64,000 bases of DNA from Paracidovorax valerianellae (lineage in GTDB: Bacteria; Pseudomonadota; Gammaproteobacteria; Burkholderiales; Burkholderiaceae_C): assembly GCF_900102625.1 (NCBI RefSeq), contig NZ_FMZC01000014.1, positions 1-64,000 on the forward strand, in the 5' to 3' direction. Made by a program: the position numbers and the translations under genes. A model generated the notes under the pieces. It saw nothing but the letters and a program-made list of their open reading frames with translations, searched no databases and was not told the origin of the DNA. Shown in pieces: positions 27,377-36,596 of this stretch; the stretch's first letter is position 1; each line of letters opens with the position of its first letter.

Positions 27377-28509
27377 TCGCACAGCGCGCTCCCGGCGAGG
27401 CCAGCGCGCTGTACATCGGCCTCATGTCGGGCACTTCGCTCGACGGGGTCGATGGCGTGCTGGCAGAGTTCTCTGAACAAAAATGCACGGTAGCGCAGTA
27501 TTCATGCGCACCTTTTGCTCCTGAATTAAGAGCGGAGCTGTTGGCACTCAATACCGCAGGCGACAACGAGCTGCACCGTGCCGCCCTGGCGGGCAACGCC
27601 CTCGCGCGGGCCTACGCCGCAGTAGTGCAAAACCTGCTGGCCCAAGCGGGCCTGCCGGCGTCCGCCATCCGTGCCATTGGCGCCCATGGGCAGACCGTGC
27701 GGCACCGGCCGCAGGCCTTCGATGGCACCGGCTACACGCTCCAGTTGGGCAACCCCGCCCTGTTGGCCGAGCTTTCCGGCATCGACGTCATCGCCGACTT
27801 TCGCAGCCGTGACGTGGCGGCGGGCGGCCAGGGCGCGCCGCTGGTGCCGGCGTTCCACCAAGGGGTGTTCGGCGAGCCCGGACGCACGGTCTGTGTGTTG
27901 AACATCGGCGGCATCTCCAATCTCAGTGTGCTGGGCCCGCAAGGTTCGGTGGCCGGCTTCGACTGCGGTCCCGGAAATGCGTTGATGGACCACTGGTGCC
28001 AACTGCACACGGGCCAGCCGTTCGACCGGGACGGTGCCTGGGCCTCTAGCGGCCAGGTGATTCCCACATTGCTCGATGCCCTGTCCACCGAGCCTTACCT
28101 GGCGCAACACCCTCCGAAAAGCACGGGGCGGGATCTGTTCAATCCGGAATGGCTGGAAAGGCATTTGCCTGCGTTCGCTTCGGCGGCTGCTGCCGATGTG
28201 CAGGCCACGTTGACCGAGTTCACCGCCAGCGTCTGCGCCGATGCCATGCGCCGCTTCGGCAGCGGCGGTCATGCCTTGATCGTGTGCGGTGGCGGGGCTC
28301 TCAACAGCCACCTCATGCGGCGTCTGCAGGCTTTGCTGCCTGGCGTGGCGGTGGCGCCGTCCGACGCACATGGCATGCCGGCACTGCAGGTCGAGGCGGC
28401 AGCATTCGCCTGGCTGGCCCACCGCATGGTGGAGCGCCGCAGTGGCAATCTGCCCGCCGTCACCGGCGCTGCCGGGCCGCGCGTTCTGGGCACGCTCTAC
28501 CCGGCTTGA
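27373..28509 (+). CDS. anmK: Anhydro-N-acetylmuramic acid kinase
   Basis: 378 residues from a GTG start that overlaps the peptidase stop (GTGA). Phosphorylates and opens 1,6-anhydroMurNAc in cell-wall recycling. YIGLMSGTSLDGVDGVL (ATP and substrate site), HGQTVRHRP, LQLGNPALLAELSG, DFRSRDVAAGGQGAPLVPAF (in parts), LNIGGISNLS, DCGPGNALMD and VCGGGALN are family signatures. Pairing with an M23 endopeptidase gene links cell-wall cutting and recycling. Confidence 0.96.
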   Translation: MIAQRAPGEASALYIGLMSGTSLDGVDGVLAEFSEQKCTVAQYSCAPFAPELRAELLALNTAGDNELHRAALAGNALARAYAAVVQNLLAQAGLPASAIRAIGAHGQTVRHRPQAFDGTGYTLQLGNPALLAELSGIDVIADFRSRDVAAGGQGAPLVPAFHQGVFGEPGRTVCVLNIGGISNLSVLGPQGSVAGFDCGPGNALMDHWCQLHTGQPFDRDGAWASSGQVIPTLLDALSTEPYLAQHPPKSTGRDLFNPEWLERHLPAFASAAAADVQATLTEFTASVCADAMRRFGSGGHALIVCGGGALNSHLMRRLQALLPGVAVAPSDAHGMPALQVEAAAFAWLAHRMVERRSGNLPAVTGAAGPRVLGTLYPA

Positions 28510-28516
28510 AGGCGGC

Positions 28517-29941
28517 TCAGACGTGCTCGGGCACGTCAGGCACATCGTCTGCCGCGGCGCCGCTTTCGGAATCGCGCGAAGACAATTGCCAAAAGATGCC
28601 GGCCGAGGCGATGGTTATCAGCCCCATGCAGGCGAAAGTGCCCTGGAAGGCGGGCAGCATCTGCTGAGCGCCCCCGCTCCCGAAATGGTTCGTGAACGCA
28701 GCCAGCACGCCGCCAGCCGCCGCCACACCCATGCCCATGGCCACCATCTGCACCATCGAAAGCAGGCTGTTGCCGCTGCTGGCCATGCCCTGGTTCAGGT
28801 CCTTGAGGGTGACCGTGTTCATGGCCGTGAACTGGAGCGAATTCACTGCCCCGAACAGGGCCAGTTGCACGATGCGCCACCACAGCGGCTGGGACGGCGA
28901 AGAAAAGGCAAAGCTCGCCATGGCCAGCCCCACCAGCAGCGTATTGGCCACGAGCACGCGACGGTACCCGAACCGGGTGATCAACGGGGTCGTGAACCGC
29001 TTCATGGACATGCCGGCCAACGCCACGGGCAGCATCATCAGCCCGGCATGCAATGGCGTGTAGCCCATCGTGACCTGCAGCATCAGTGGAATCAGGAACG
29101 GCATGCACGAGCTGCCCAGGCGGGAGAACAGATTGCCCAGCAGCCCGATGCGCAACGTGGCCACCGAAAACAGCCGCGGCGAGAACAGCGGGTTGGGCCG
29201 CCGGGCCGCATGGAGCCAGTACGCCACCAGGCTGGCCAGTCCGAAGATCAGCAGCACCAGCACGCTCGCCTGCCGCAGGCCCAGGCTCGACAGGCCATCC
29301 AGCGCCAAGGACAGCGCCGCCATTCCAAAGGCGAGCATGAGGTAGCCCGCCAGATCGAAGCGGGCCACTGGAGCGCCCGGCACGGCCGGCATGTACCGCA
29401 GAGTGGCCAGGCAGCCGATCAAGCCCACCGGCACGTTGATCAAAAAGATCCAGTGCCACGAGGCCACCTGCACCAGCCAGCCCCCCAGCGTCGGTCCGAT
29501 CAGCGGACCGATCAGGCCCGGGATCGCCACGAAGCTCATGGCCTGCAGGAATTTCTCACGCGGGAAGGTACGCAACACCACCAACCGCCCCACCGGCAAC
29601 AGCAAGGCACCACCCAGGCCCTGCACCACCCGGGCCGCTACCAGTTGGTCCAGCCGGCTCGACAGTGCGCAAAGCACCGAGCCCAGCACGAACAACACGA
29701 TGGCGCACAAATACACCCGCCTGGCACCGAAGCGGTCCGCCACCCAGCCCGAAGCCGGAATCAACAGCGCCATGGCCAACGAGTACGACACCACCACCGA
29801 TTGCATGCGCAGCGGGCTTTCCCCCAGGCTGCGCGCCATGGTGGGAAGCGCGGTGTTGACGATGGTGGCATCCAGCGTCTGCATGAAAAACCCGACCGCC
29901 ACCAGCCACAGCAAGATTTGAAGGGAGCGCTCTTGTTGCAT
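28517..29941 (-). CDS. mdtD: MFS multidrug-type exporter (MdtD/EmrB-like, 14 TM)
   Basis: 474-residue proton-driven exporter of the DHA2 group. It begins MQQERSLQILLWLVAVGFFMQ, has LDATIVNTALPTMA (motif D1), GWVADRFGARRVYL (motif A), and GASWHWIFLINVPVG-type motif C region (here ASWHWIFLINVPVGLIG). It follows E. coli MdtD segment by segment (RIGSS, MSMKRF, TLKDLNQGMASSGNSLLSM). Substrates unknown. Converges on anmK with eight bases between stops. Confidence 0.88.
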   Translation of the reverse strand: MQQERSLQILLWLVAVGFFMQTLDATIVNTALPTMARSLGESPLRMQSVVVSYSLAMALLIPASGWVADRFGARRVYLCAIVLFVLGSVLCALSSRLDQLVAARVVQGLGGALLLPVGRLVVLRTFPREKFLQAMSFVAIPGLIGPLIGPTLGGWLVQVASWHWIFLINVPVGLIGCLATLRYMPAVPGAPVARFDLAGYLMLAFGMAALSLALDGLSSLGLRQASVLVLLIFGLASLVAYWLHAARRPNPLFSPRLFSVATLRIGLLGNLFSRLGSSCMPFLIPLMLQVTMGYTPLHAGLMMLPVALAGMSMKRFTTPLITRFGYRRVLVANTLLVGLAMASFAFSSPSQPLWWRIVQLALFGAVNSLQFTAMNTVTLKDLNQGMASSGNSLLSMVQMVAMGMGVAAAGGVLAAFTNHFGSGGAQQMLPAFQGTFACMGLITIASAGIFWQLSSRDSESGAAADDVPDVPEHV

Positions 29942-30000
29942 GGAGTCCCGATCAAGCACAAAAAGGGAGCGGCGCTGGCTCTGCCGTGAGCGGCCCAGCA

Positions 30001-30021
30001 AAAAGCCGCCCGAAGGCGGCT
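30001..30021 (-). terminator. Rho-independent terminator of erpA
   Basis: On the minus strand GCCGCC-TTCG-GGCGGC is followed by TTTTT, 28 bases after the erpA stop: a stable tetraloop hairpin with a U-run. Confidence 0.9.
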
Positions 30022-30048
30022 TGTTGGATCAGCCGAAGTGGAAAGGCA

Positions 30049-30414
30049 TCAGGCCGAGAAGCTCGATCCACAGCCACAGGTCGTGGTGGCATTCGGGTTC
30101 TTGATGACGAACTGGGCGCCTTGCAAGTCTTCCTTGTAGTCGATCTCGGCACCGACCAGGTACTGGTAGCTCATGGCATCGATGAGCAACGACACGCCGT
30201 TCTTGGTCATCGTGGTGTCGTCTTCGTTCGTGATTTCATCGAACGTGAAGCCGTACTGGAAGCCGGAGCAGCCGCCACCTTGGACGAACACACGCAATTT
30301 CAGGTCAGGATTGCCTTCCTCGGCAATCAGGTCGGCCACTTTGGCTGCCGCGCTGTCCGTGAACAGGATCGGGGCGGGCATTTCAGTCTGGATATTTTCA
30401 GCTACGGCGCTCAT
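30049..30414 (-). CDS. erpA: Iron-sulfur cluster insertion protein
   Basis: 121-residue A-type carrier. The three cluster cysteines are Cys49 ([11 protein letters not shown]), Cys113 and Cys115 (CGCGSSFSA). It delivers clusters to apoproteins such as those of isoprenoid synthesis. The sequence matches ErpA rather than IscA by its N-terminal extension and [14 protein letters not shown]. Single gene with its own terminator, downstream of a bactofilin gene. Confidence 0.95.
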   Translation of the reverse strand: MSAVAENIQTEMPAPILFTDSAAAKVADLIAEEGNPDLKLRVFVQGGGCSGFQYGFTFDEITNEDDTTMTKNGVSLLIDAMSYQYLVGAEIDYKEDLQGAQFVIKNPNATTTCGCGSSFSA

Positions 30415-30474
30415 GGGAGTGCTCCTTCGAGAGGGTTTGCGGTCGATGGTACTGCAATGCCCTCGGAATGTGGG

Positions 30475-30876
30475 TCAGCTGGCGTTTGACGCCAACTTCA
30501 GTGTGGGTTTTTCCTCGACAAGGACGGTCGAAGGGCTCATCTGTCCAGAGATCGTGGCACCCTGGTGCATTTCAAGCGATTTGTAGTGCACGTTGCCTGT
30601 GATGCGGGCCTTCGGCTGCAGTTCCAGCAGCTCCGCAGCATGCACCGGGCCGATCACGGTTCCGTTGACGATCACATGGGCCGCGTGGACGGCACCTTCG
30701 ACCCGGGCGGATTCCGACACCACCAGGATGCTGGGTTGCTCGTCATCATTGGCCCGCACATCCCCCGCCACCTCGCCGTCGATCCGCAGCCCTTCGGAAA
30801 ATCGCACTTCGCCGTTGATGCGCGTGCCATGGGCGATCAGGCTCTTGATCGGGGGTTGCTTCTTGCGAGAGAACAT
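30475..30876 (-). CDS. Bactofilin (polymer-forming cytoskeletal protein)
   Basis: 133-residue DUF583 protein. The beta-helix core has repeats of the type IAHGTRINGEVRFSEGLRIDGEV, ARVEGAVHAAHVIVNGTVIGPV and ARITGNVHYKSLEM (positions about 14-110), which polymerise without nucleotide into filaments bound at the membrane. AGGAG eight bases before the ATG at 30876. Neighbour of a coiled-coil inner-membrane protein gene (62 bases upstream), a likely functional partner. Confidence 0.93.
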   Translation of the reverse strand: MFSRKKQPPIKSLIAHGTRINGEVRFSEGLRIDGEVAGDVRANDDEQPSILVVSESARVEGAVHAAHVIVNGTVIGPVHAAELLELQPKARITGNVHYKSLEMHQGATISGQMSPSTVLVEEKPTLKLASNAS

Positions 30877-30937
30877 GGGAACACTCCTGTCGATTGGCAC
30901 GGAAGGAAAAGGCCCGTTGCCCGCGCTGCCGCCGTCG

Positions 30938-31651
30938 CTATTCTTCGATGCTCAGGGTCTGGGTGGCACGCACCGCGCTGCCCTCCAAGACCCGCGCGGT
31001 CACGGTTTTTACCACGGCATTGCCCGGCAATCCCCACAATCCCTCCACACGCCGGTACTGCTGGAACTGCAGGGGCTGCCCTTCCGCTGGCACGGCTTGC
31101 GTCCAGGGACGGCCATCGCGGGTGCCCGCCAGCAGCAACTCCAGCCGACCACGGAACTCCGGCGCATTGCGCACCGACTGAATCACCAGAACCTGCCAGC
31201 GCAACTGATGGCCGCCCGCCACCTCGGCTTGCAGCCCGCGAATGCTCACGCCTTCGGTCTTGCCGGCGGGAATGAGCTTTTCGAAGAACCCCAGATCGTC
31301 CTTCAGGGCCCGGTTGTCCGCCTCCAGCTGGCGCATCTGGGCCATCAAACGGTCCATGGCCGTGCGTTCTGCCGTCAACAACGTACCGGCAGAGCTGGAC
31401 GTGTCCTTTTGCAGCCGCTGCTCTTCGCGCAGCTGCGCGACCTCTTCGCGCAACCGCACCAACTCGGCGCGGGAACGGGAATCCAGGCCTGCGATGCTCT
31501 TGCCGAATTCGAAAGCCCACAGCGCCAGGGCAGCACACAGTCCGAAAAAGATGGCCAGGAGCACCCATCGAAAAGGCCATGGCATCGCGCTGCGGACAGA
31601 CACCCGTGGTGCACTGATGGTCAACCGGCGGCGTAGCAGCTTGAGTCGCAT
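30938..31651 (-). CDS. Single-pass membrane protein with coiled coil (DUF6776-like)
   Basis: 237 residues: basic cytoplasmic N-terminus, one membrane helix at about 27-47 (FRWVLLAIFFGLCAALALWAF), a coiled coil at about 58-122 (LVRLREEVAQLREEQRLQ, RLMAQMRQLEADNRALKDDL), then a beta-rich periplasmic domain (GRLELLLAGTRDG, VKTVTARVLEG). No enzyme motif. It precedes the bactofilin gene in the same direction, suggesting a shared envelope role. Function not known. Confidence 0.85.
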   Translation of the reverse strand: MRLKLLRRRLTISAPRVSVRSAMPWPFRWVLLAIFFGLCAALALWAFEFGKSIAGLDSRSRAELVRLREEVAQLREEQRLQKDTSSSAGTLLTAERTAMDRLMAQMRQLEADNRALKDDLGFFEKLIPAGKTEGVSIRGLQAEVAGGHQLRWQVLVIQSVRNAPEFRGRLELLLAGTRDGRPWTQAVPAEGQPLQFQQYRRVEGLWGLPGNAVVKTVTARVLEGSAVRATQTLSIEE

Positions 31652-31685
31652 GTTTCCCTATTCAACACTTCAGGAAGCTGAAATG

Positions 31686-31712
31686 AAAAAACCGCCAAGC
31701 AGGCGGTTTTTT
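31686..31712. terminator. Bidirectional-type terminator after rpsI
   Basis: AAAAAACCGCC, loop AAGCA, GGCGGTTTTTT: an A-stem-T hairpin about 100 bases downstream of the rpsI stop and just before the DUF6776-like gene's start. Ends the rplM-rpsI transcript. Confidence 0.9.
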
Positions 31713-31814
31713 GAGTCCACCAGCGTCCAAGGACACTGGCGGCCGATCGGCATGTATTTCGCAACCTCCGAAAAGGCGCGACATGGACATGACAACCTTC
31801 TGCAGTGCCGAAGC

Positions 31815-32207
31815 TTAACGCTTGGAGAACTGCTTGGCGCGGCGTGCAGAGCGCAGACCGACCTTCTTACGTTCGACTTCACGGGCATCGCGGGTCACGA
31901 AGCCGGCTTGGCTCAGTGCGGGCTTCAGCGTTGCGTCATAGTCGATCAGGGCGCGGGTGATGCCGTGGCGGGTGGCACCGGCTTGGCCGGATTCACCGCC
32001 GCCGTGCACGTTGACCTGGATGTCGAAGGTTTCGACATGGTTGGTCAGCGCGAGCGGCTGCTTGGCGATCATGATCGAGGTTTCGCGGCCGAAATACTGT
32101 TGAATGTCTTTGCCATTCACAGTGATCTTGCCGGAACCCTTCTTGAGAAACACGCGGGCGACGCTGGACTTGCGACGGCCGGTGCCATTGTTCCATTCAC
32201 CAATCAT
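31815..32207 (-). CDS. rpsI: Ribosomal protein S9
   Basis: 130-residue 30S subunit protein. [20 protein letters not shown] (starts at residue 5), [20 protein letters not shown] and the basic C-terminus [12 protein letters not shown], whose tail reaches the P-site tRNA. Eleven bases after rplM; the standard L13-S9 pair. Confidence 0.99.
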   Translation of the reverse strand: MIGEWNNGTGRRKSSVARVFLKKGSGKITVNGKDIQQYFGRETSIMIAKQPLALTNHVETFDIQVNVHGGGESGQAGATRHGITRALIDYDATLKPALSQAGFVTRDAREVERKKVGLRSARRAKQFSKR

Positions 32208-32218
32208 CTCAAGGCTCC

Positions 32219-32647
32219 TTAGATTTCCAGCGCCTTGGGCTGCTGGGCGGTGTGGGGATGCTCAGCACCGCCATACACCTTGAGTTTCTTGATCATCGCG
32301 TAGCCCAGGGGACCCTTGGGCAGCATGCCTTTGACAGCCTTTTCCAGCGCGCGGCCGGGGTGCTTGGCTTGCATGTCGCGGAAGTTCGTGGCCGTGATAC
32401 CGCCGGGATAACCCGAGTGACGGTAATACACCTTGTCCAGGGACTTGGTGCCGGTGACCTTGAGCTGAGCGGCGTTGATGATGACGATGAAGTCACCGGT
32501 ATCGACGTGAGGCGTGTAAATGGCCTTGTGTTTGCCGCGCAAACGGAGAGCAACTTCGCTGGCTACTCGTCCGAGGACCTTGTCGGTCGCGTCAATCACA
32601 AACCACTCGTGCACGACCTCAGCGGGCTTTGCGCTGAAAGTGGACAT
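32219..32647 (-). CDS. rplM: Ribosomal protein L13
   Basis: 142-residue 50S subunit protein: [39 protein letters not shown] and [19 protein letters not shown]. First gene of the rplM-rpsI operon with a promoter about 120 bases upstream. Confidence 0.99.
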   Translation of the reverse strand: MSTFSAKPAEVVHEWFVIDATDKVLGRVASEVALRLRGKHKAIYTPHVDTGDFIVIINAAQLKVTGTKSLDKVYYRHSGYPGGITATNFRDMQAKHPGRALEKAVKGMLPKGPLGYAMIKKLKVYGGAEHPHTAQQPKALEI

Positions 32648-32773
32648 GAGTTTCTCTTTTCAAAGAACGGGGGTTTGTCGGTCCTTTTCCACGGTCGGTG
32701 CTTCTCTGAAGGAAGCCTCTTAGGTGGTATGAATTGCTTCGCCGCGGGACCAGAAATCGCTGCGAAGCCCGCC

Positions 32774-32801
32774 ATTATACGAAGCGGCAGAAAAATGCCA
32801 A
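32774..32801 (-). promoter_or_regulatory. Promoter of rplM-rpsI
   Basis: On the minus strand TTGGCA, a 16-base spacer, and a perfect TATAAT. Predicted RNA has a leader of about 120 bases before rplM. The box overlaps the end of the Ser/Thr kinase gene's downstream flank. Confidence 0.75.
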
Positions 32802-32820
32802 GGCAAGTCCAAAGACAAGG

Positions 32821-34764
32821 CTATTGCGACAGCATCGTGCGGCGGCGCTCTTCCGCTTCCAGCCTTCGCCGGTTTTCAATACACAGCGGATGGCTGGCGA
32901 CGGCCGCGTTCTGACATTGCTGGTGAATGCACATGGGGCGAGCGATGAATCCGGCGTTGGCACACGCCTCGTCAGGCCCAGCCACGCGTGCCGCCACAGG
33001 CTTAGGGGCCACGGCAGGTGCCGGAGCCTGCTCGGTTGCCGCAGGCGTTTCGGCCGCCACCGCTTGCGTCACTGGTTCGGCGACCTTCCGCGGCACCGGT
33101 CGAGGCCGTGGCGCCGATGCAACGACGAATGCAGGGGCAGCAGCCACGGCAGCCGATGCGACGGATGCAGCAGGCTGTGCCAACGGTACGGCTTCGTCCA
33201 CTACGGCGACAAGTTCAGCAGTGGGCGCGGAGGCCACTGCGGCTGCGGGCTCAGCCAGCTCCGTGATGATCTGATCTTCCGGCGTGTATTTGGCCGGATG
33301 GGACGTTTCGCGCGGCATCCCCCACCACAGCCCGGCAGCAATGATGGCCGTAGCCAGCAAGCCCGCTCCCGCCCAGGCCAGCGGCCGGCGCCGCGCCACA
33401 ACGACAGGACCAGACGGCTCTTCGGCCACCGCGGCTGGGCCACGACGGGTCTTGGCACGGTTCAGCCTCTCCGGATGCTGGGGGCGACGCTCTTCGAACA
33501 CCGTGTCAGCCGCCACCGTGTCGGCCACGGTCATCACGGAATCCCCGGCCTCTTGCTTGCTGTCCATGAAAACGGTGTCCTGCATGTCGGAGACCACGGT
33601 ATCGCCCGCTTCCTGCCGATGGATGTGCAACTGAGTGGGTGCTTCCGCGGTCGGCTGCGCCACGGCAGCTGCCAAAGGGGCCGCCAGGGCAGCCCCGACT
33701 GCGGGCACCGGCACCGAAGTGATATCGATCATCGGCACGGCCACGCCCGCACCATGCCGGTCCGCAGGCTCCACCCACACATCACCCAGCTCGGCCCGGA
33801 AATCGAACTGATCGATACCTTCCGGCGGGGTGACCATCTCCATGGTGCGCAGGAATTCGTCGATGCTTTGCGGGCGCTCGTCGGGCCGCAGGGCCAGCGC
33901 CTGAGAAATGGCGGCCACGAAGGAAGGCGAATATTCGACGCCGAACTGGCGCCGAACGGTTTTGGCCACGCGGGAGAAAGGCACCATGCGATCGCGGATC
34001 GACCGCAGCGTCGCTGGCAGCGGCGTGTCGTTGCACAGGCTGCCGTGCACCACGGCCCCGAGCGCATAAAGGTCGCTCCACGGGCCTTGCCGCAAATCGC
34101 TCTCACTGTCGCTGTATTGCTCGATCGGCGCGTAATTGACCTTCAAAACCGCCGTGTGCTGGTGCCCGTGGTCGCTGATGGCGTGGCGCGCGGCACCCAG
34201 GTCCAGCAGGACCGGGGGGCCGCTGTCCTGCAGAAAGATGTTGTCCGGCGAGATGTCGCGATGCAGTGTCTGGCCATCGTGCAGCACGCGCAGCGCACTC
34301 AAAACCGACCACAGCAGTTTGCGCAGCCAGGCTTCGGGCGGCGGGGTGCGCATGTGGGCGCGGGCCTGCTTGAACGTCATGCCCGTGTACAGCGGCATGA
34401 CCATGTAGGCGGTGTGATTGGCTTCCCAGAAGCGAAAAACCTTGACGAGCGAAGGATGGTCGAACTGCGCCAGCAGGCGCGCTTCGCTCACGAAAGAGGC
34501 CAACCCCGCCTGGAAAGATTGCTCCTGGGACGAGGAACGGACCCACAGCGATTGCCCTTGCGCCCGCGCGGCCAACGCCGAAGGCATGTATTCCTTGATG
34601 GCTACAAAGCGCAGCAGCGAATGGTCGAACGCCTTGTAGACCATGCCGAAACCGCCCACGCCCAGCAGCGAAAGTACCTCGAACTCCCCCAGCCGCGTCC
34701 CGGCCGGCAGGGCATCGACGTGGTGAACGTCGGTCGGGGGTTCGGTGCTGGTGATGGCGGACAT
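32821..34764 (-). CDS. Membrane-anchored Ser/Thr protein kinase
   Basis: 647 residues. Kinase domain about 28-310: glycine loop GVGGFG (35-40), Lys57 in AIKEYM, catalytic HRD 168-170 with Asn175, DLG in place of DFG (188-190), YAPIEQY in place of APE. A linker with EAGDTVVSDMQDTVF and EAGDSVMTVADTV phospho-acceptor-like repeats (about 385-423) leads to a membrane helix at 461-481 and an alanine/proline-rich segment. A C-terminal domain with five cysteines (CANAGFIARPMCIHQQC in part) follows. The kinase is intracellular and the C-terminus periplasmic. Divergent from rlmJ. No paired phosphatase nearby. Confidence 0.93.
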   Translation of the reverse strand: MSAITSTEPPTDVHHVDALPAGTRLGEFEVLSLLGVGGFGMVYKAFDHSLLRFVAIKEYMPSALAARAQGQSLWVRSSSQEQSFQAGLASFVSEARLLAQFDHPSLVKVFRFWEANHTAYMVMPLYTGMTFKQARAHMRTPPPEAWLRKLLWSVLSALRVLHDGQTLHRDISPDNIFLQDSGPPVLLDLGAARHAISDHGHQHTAVLKVNYAPIEQYSDSESDLRQGPWSDLYALGAVVHGSLCNDTPLPATLRSIRDRMVPFSRVAKTVRRQFGVEYSPSFVAAISQALALRPDERPQSIDEFLRTMEMVTPPEGIDQFDFRAELGDVWVEPADRHGAGVAVPMIDITSVPVPAVGAALAAPLAAAVAQPTAEAPTQLHIHRQEAGDTVVSDMQDTVFMDSKQEAGDSVMTVADTVAADTVFEERRPQHPERLNRAKTRRGPAAVAEEPSGPVVVARRRPLAWAGAGLLATAIIAAGLWWGMPRETSHPAKYTPEDQIITELAEPAAAVASAPTAELVAVVDEAVPLAQPAASVASAAVAAAPAFVVASAPRPRPVPRKVAEPVTQAVAAETPAATEQAPAPAVAPKPVAARVAGPDEACANAGFIARPMCIHQQCQNAAVASHPLCIENRRRLEAEERRRTMLSQ

Positions 34765-35011
34765 GGTGACGGCAGGGCTTTCGGGCGGCAATGGTGCACC
34801 AGCAAGGGCGCACCCGGCAACGGACAAGTGGGTGGATTGCAACACATTGGCCGAGATCGCATCATGCAGCAACCTCGGTCCCGCGCAGCAACAAAAGCGG
34901 ATCGCACTGCCCGGAAGTTCACGGCTGCGCGAAAAATCTTCGCCGCCGAAGCGGTCCTCGCGGCTGCCGCCACACGGCGTCAGGGCAGTGCATGGTTACC
35001 ATTGGCCCATC

Positions 35012-35905
35012 ATGTTCAGTTATCGCCACGCCTTCCATGCGGGCAACCACGCCGATGTGCTCAAGCACACGGTGCTGATTGCCACCTTGCAACACCTGAC
35101 GCAGAAAGACGCAGCGCTCACCGTGCTGGACACCCACGCCGGCGCGGGCCTCTTCCGTCTGGATGGAGACTACGCCGCGACGAGCGGAGAAGCCGCGGAC
35201 GGCATCCTCCGCCTGGTGCCGCCCGCCAAACCTGCAGCCGCCCTGGCGCCCGCCCTGCAGGAGTACGTCGACATGGTCGGCGCTTTCAACCAAGGCAACG
35301 TGACACGGGTCTACCCCGGCTCACCGTTCATCGCGCAACGGCTGTTGCGTGACCACGACAAGCTGAAGCTCTTCGAACTGCACCCGACCGACCTGCGCGC
35401 ACTGGCCGGCAACGTGGCCCAGCTGGAGGCCGGCCGCCAGGTGGCGGTGCTGCATGAGGACGGTTTCGAGGGCATCAAGAAATTCCTGCCGCCGCCGGCC
35501 CGCCGCGCGCTCGTGCTGTGCGATCCCAGCTATGAAATCAAGACCGACTACGGGCGGGTCCTGGACATGGCGGCGGACTCGCTCAAGCGTTTTGCGACCG
35601 GCACGTATGCCGTTTGGTACCCGATCATTCCCCGGCCCGAGGCCCATGACCTGCCGCGGCGCCTCAAGACCCTCGCCACCAAGGCCGGCAAGTCGTGGCT
35701 GCATGCCACGCTCACCGTCAAGTCGAGCAAGGTGACCGGCGCTGCCGATGGCCAGGCACGCCGCCCGGGCCTGCCGGCCAGCGGCATGTTCCTGATCAAC
35801 CCGCCCTTCACGCTGAAGGCCGCCCTGAAACCTGCCCTGCCGCAAATGGTGGAACTGCTGGCACAGGACCACCACGCCTCGCACACGCTCGAATCCGGCG
35901 GCTGA
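35012..35905 (+). CDS. rlmJ: 23S rRNA (adenine-2030-N6)-methyltransferase
   Basis: 297-residue SAM-dependent methyltransferase; starts MFSYRHAFHAGNHADVLKH, the family signature. SAM motif LDTHAGAGLF and catalytic DPSYE segment (CDPSYEIKTDY), then GMFLINPPFTL. Modifies A2030 of 23S rRNA. Upstream frame (from 34745) lacks family sequence. Convergent with the RlpA-like gene. Confidence 0.95.
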   Translation: MFSYRHAFHAGNHADVLKHTVLIATLQHLTQKDAALTVLDTHAGAGLFRLDGDYAATSGEAADGILRLVPPAKPAAALAPALQEYVDMVGAFNQGNVTRVYPGSPFIAQRLLRDHDKLKLFELHPTDLRALAGNVAQLEAGRQVAVLHEDGFEGIKKFLPPPARRALVLCDPSYEIKTDYGRVLDMAADSLKRFATGTYAVWYPIIPRPEAHDLPRRLKTLATKAGKSWLHATLTVKSSKVTGAADGQARRPGLPASGMFLINPPFTLKAALKPALPQMVELLAQDHHASHTLESGG

Positions 35906-35918
35906 GCGACCGGCTGGC

Positions 35919-36596
35919 TTATTCGCCGTCCGCTGGCGAAGAGGGACGGGATTCGGACAAGCTGGAGGCCGAGGCCTCAGGACAAGGCGCAGCGGCATTG
36001 TCCGGCGCCTGCGAAACCACGACGGGCTTCGTGCCGAGCCCCAAAAGGCCCAGAGCGCCGGCAGCAGCGCGACTCACATCGATGATGCGGCCCGGCGAAT
36101 GCGGCCCGCGGTCGTTGATGCGCACCTGCACGGACCGCCCCGTGACCAGGCTGCGTACGCACACCCGCGTGCCGAAGGGCAAGGTGCGGTGGGCCGCCGT
36201 GAATTCGTTCATGTCGAAGCGCTCTCCGCTGGCCGTGCGGCGTCGGTGAAACCGGGCTCCGTACCAGGAAGCCAGTCCTTGCTGAACGAACGCATCGGCA
36301 GCGTCGGCTTCGGAAGAGTCGGCTTCGGAAGAGTTTTCGTCGGTTGACGGACCAGAAGAAGCGCTTCCGGGTGGGGCCGGAGAGGCGGCTAGGGGGCCGG
36401 GCGCGCGAGACGGCTGCGGAAGCGAAGGCAGCGGCACCTGAGGCTTTGGCGGCAGCGCGCCGATGTCTTCGGCGGGCATGGGTGCCTTGACCGCACAGGC
36501 GGCGAGCGCGCACGCCAGCAGCACACCCGCTAGGAGCGCACCGAGCCGCCGATGGCGTGATTCAGCGCTGGCAGCGCGCTTCGTAGGCGTCTTCAA
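35919..36596 (-). CDS. rlpA: RlpA-like septal ring lipoprotein
   Basis: 225 residues. Lipobox LAAC gives a lipidated Cys34. A proline/serine-rich linker includes the tandem acidic SSEAD repeat at about 88-100. The double-psi beta-barrel lies at about 106-195 (GLASWYGARFHRRRTASGE, FTAAHRTLPFGTRVCV, VRINDRGPHSPGRIIDVS). Members cleave or bind naked glycan strands at the septum. There is no SPOR domain, so it is a short form. Its start overlaps the end of the next upstream gene by 35 bases. Confidence 0.88.
   Translation of the reverse strand: MKTPTKRAASAESRHRRLGALLAGVLLACALAACAVKAPMPAEDIGALPPKPQVPLPSLPQPSRAPGPLAASPAPPGSASSGPSTDENSSEADSSEADAADAFVQQGLASWYGARFHRRRTASGERFDMNEFTAAHRTLPFGTRVCVRSLVTGRSVQVRINDRGPHSPGRIIDVSRAAAGALGLLGLGTKPVVVSQAPDNAAAPCPEASASSLSESRPSSPADGE

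Noticed and set aside
27476-27530. AT-rich patch in anmK as another dispersed element
   Set aside because: It lacks the CCTCCAGCGC core and the encoded residues look like normal family sequence.
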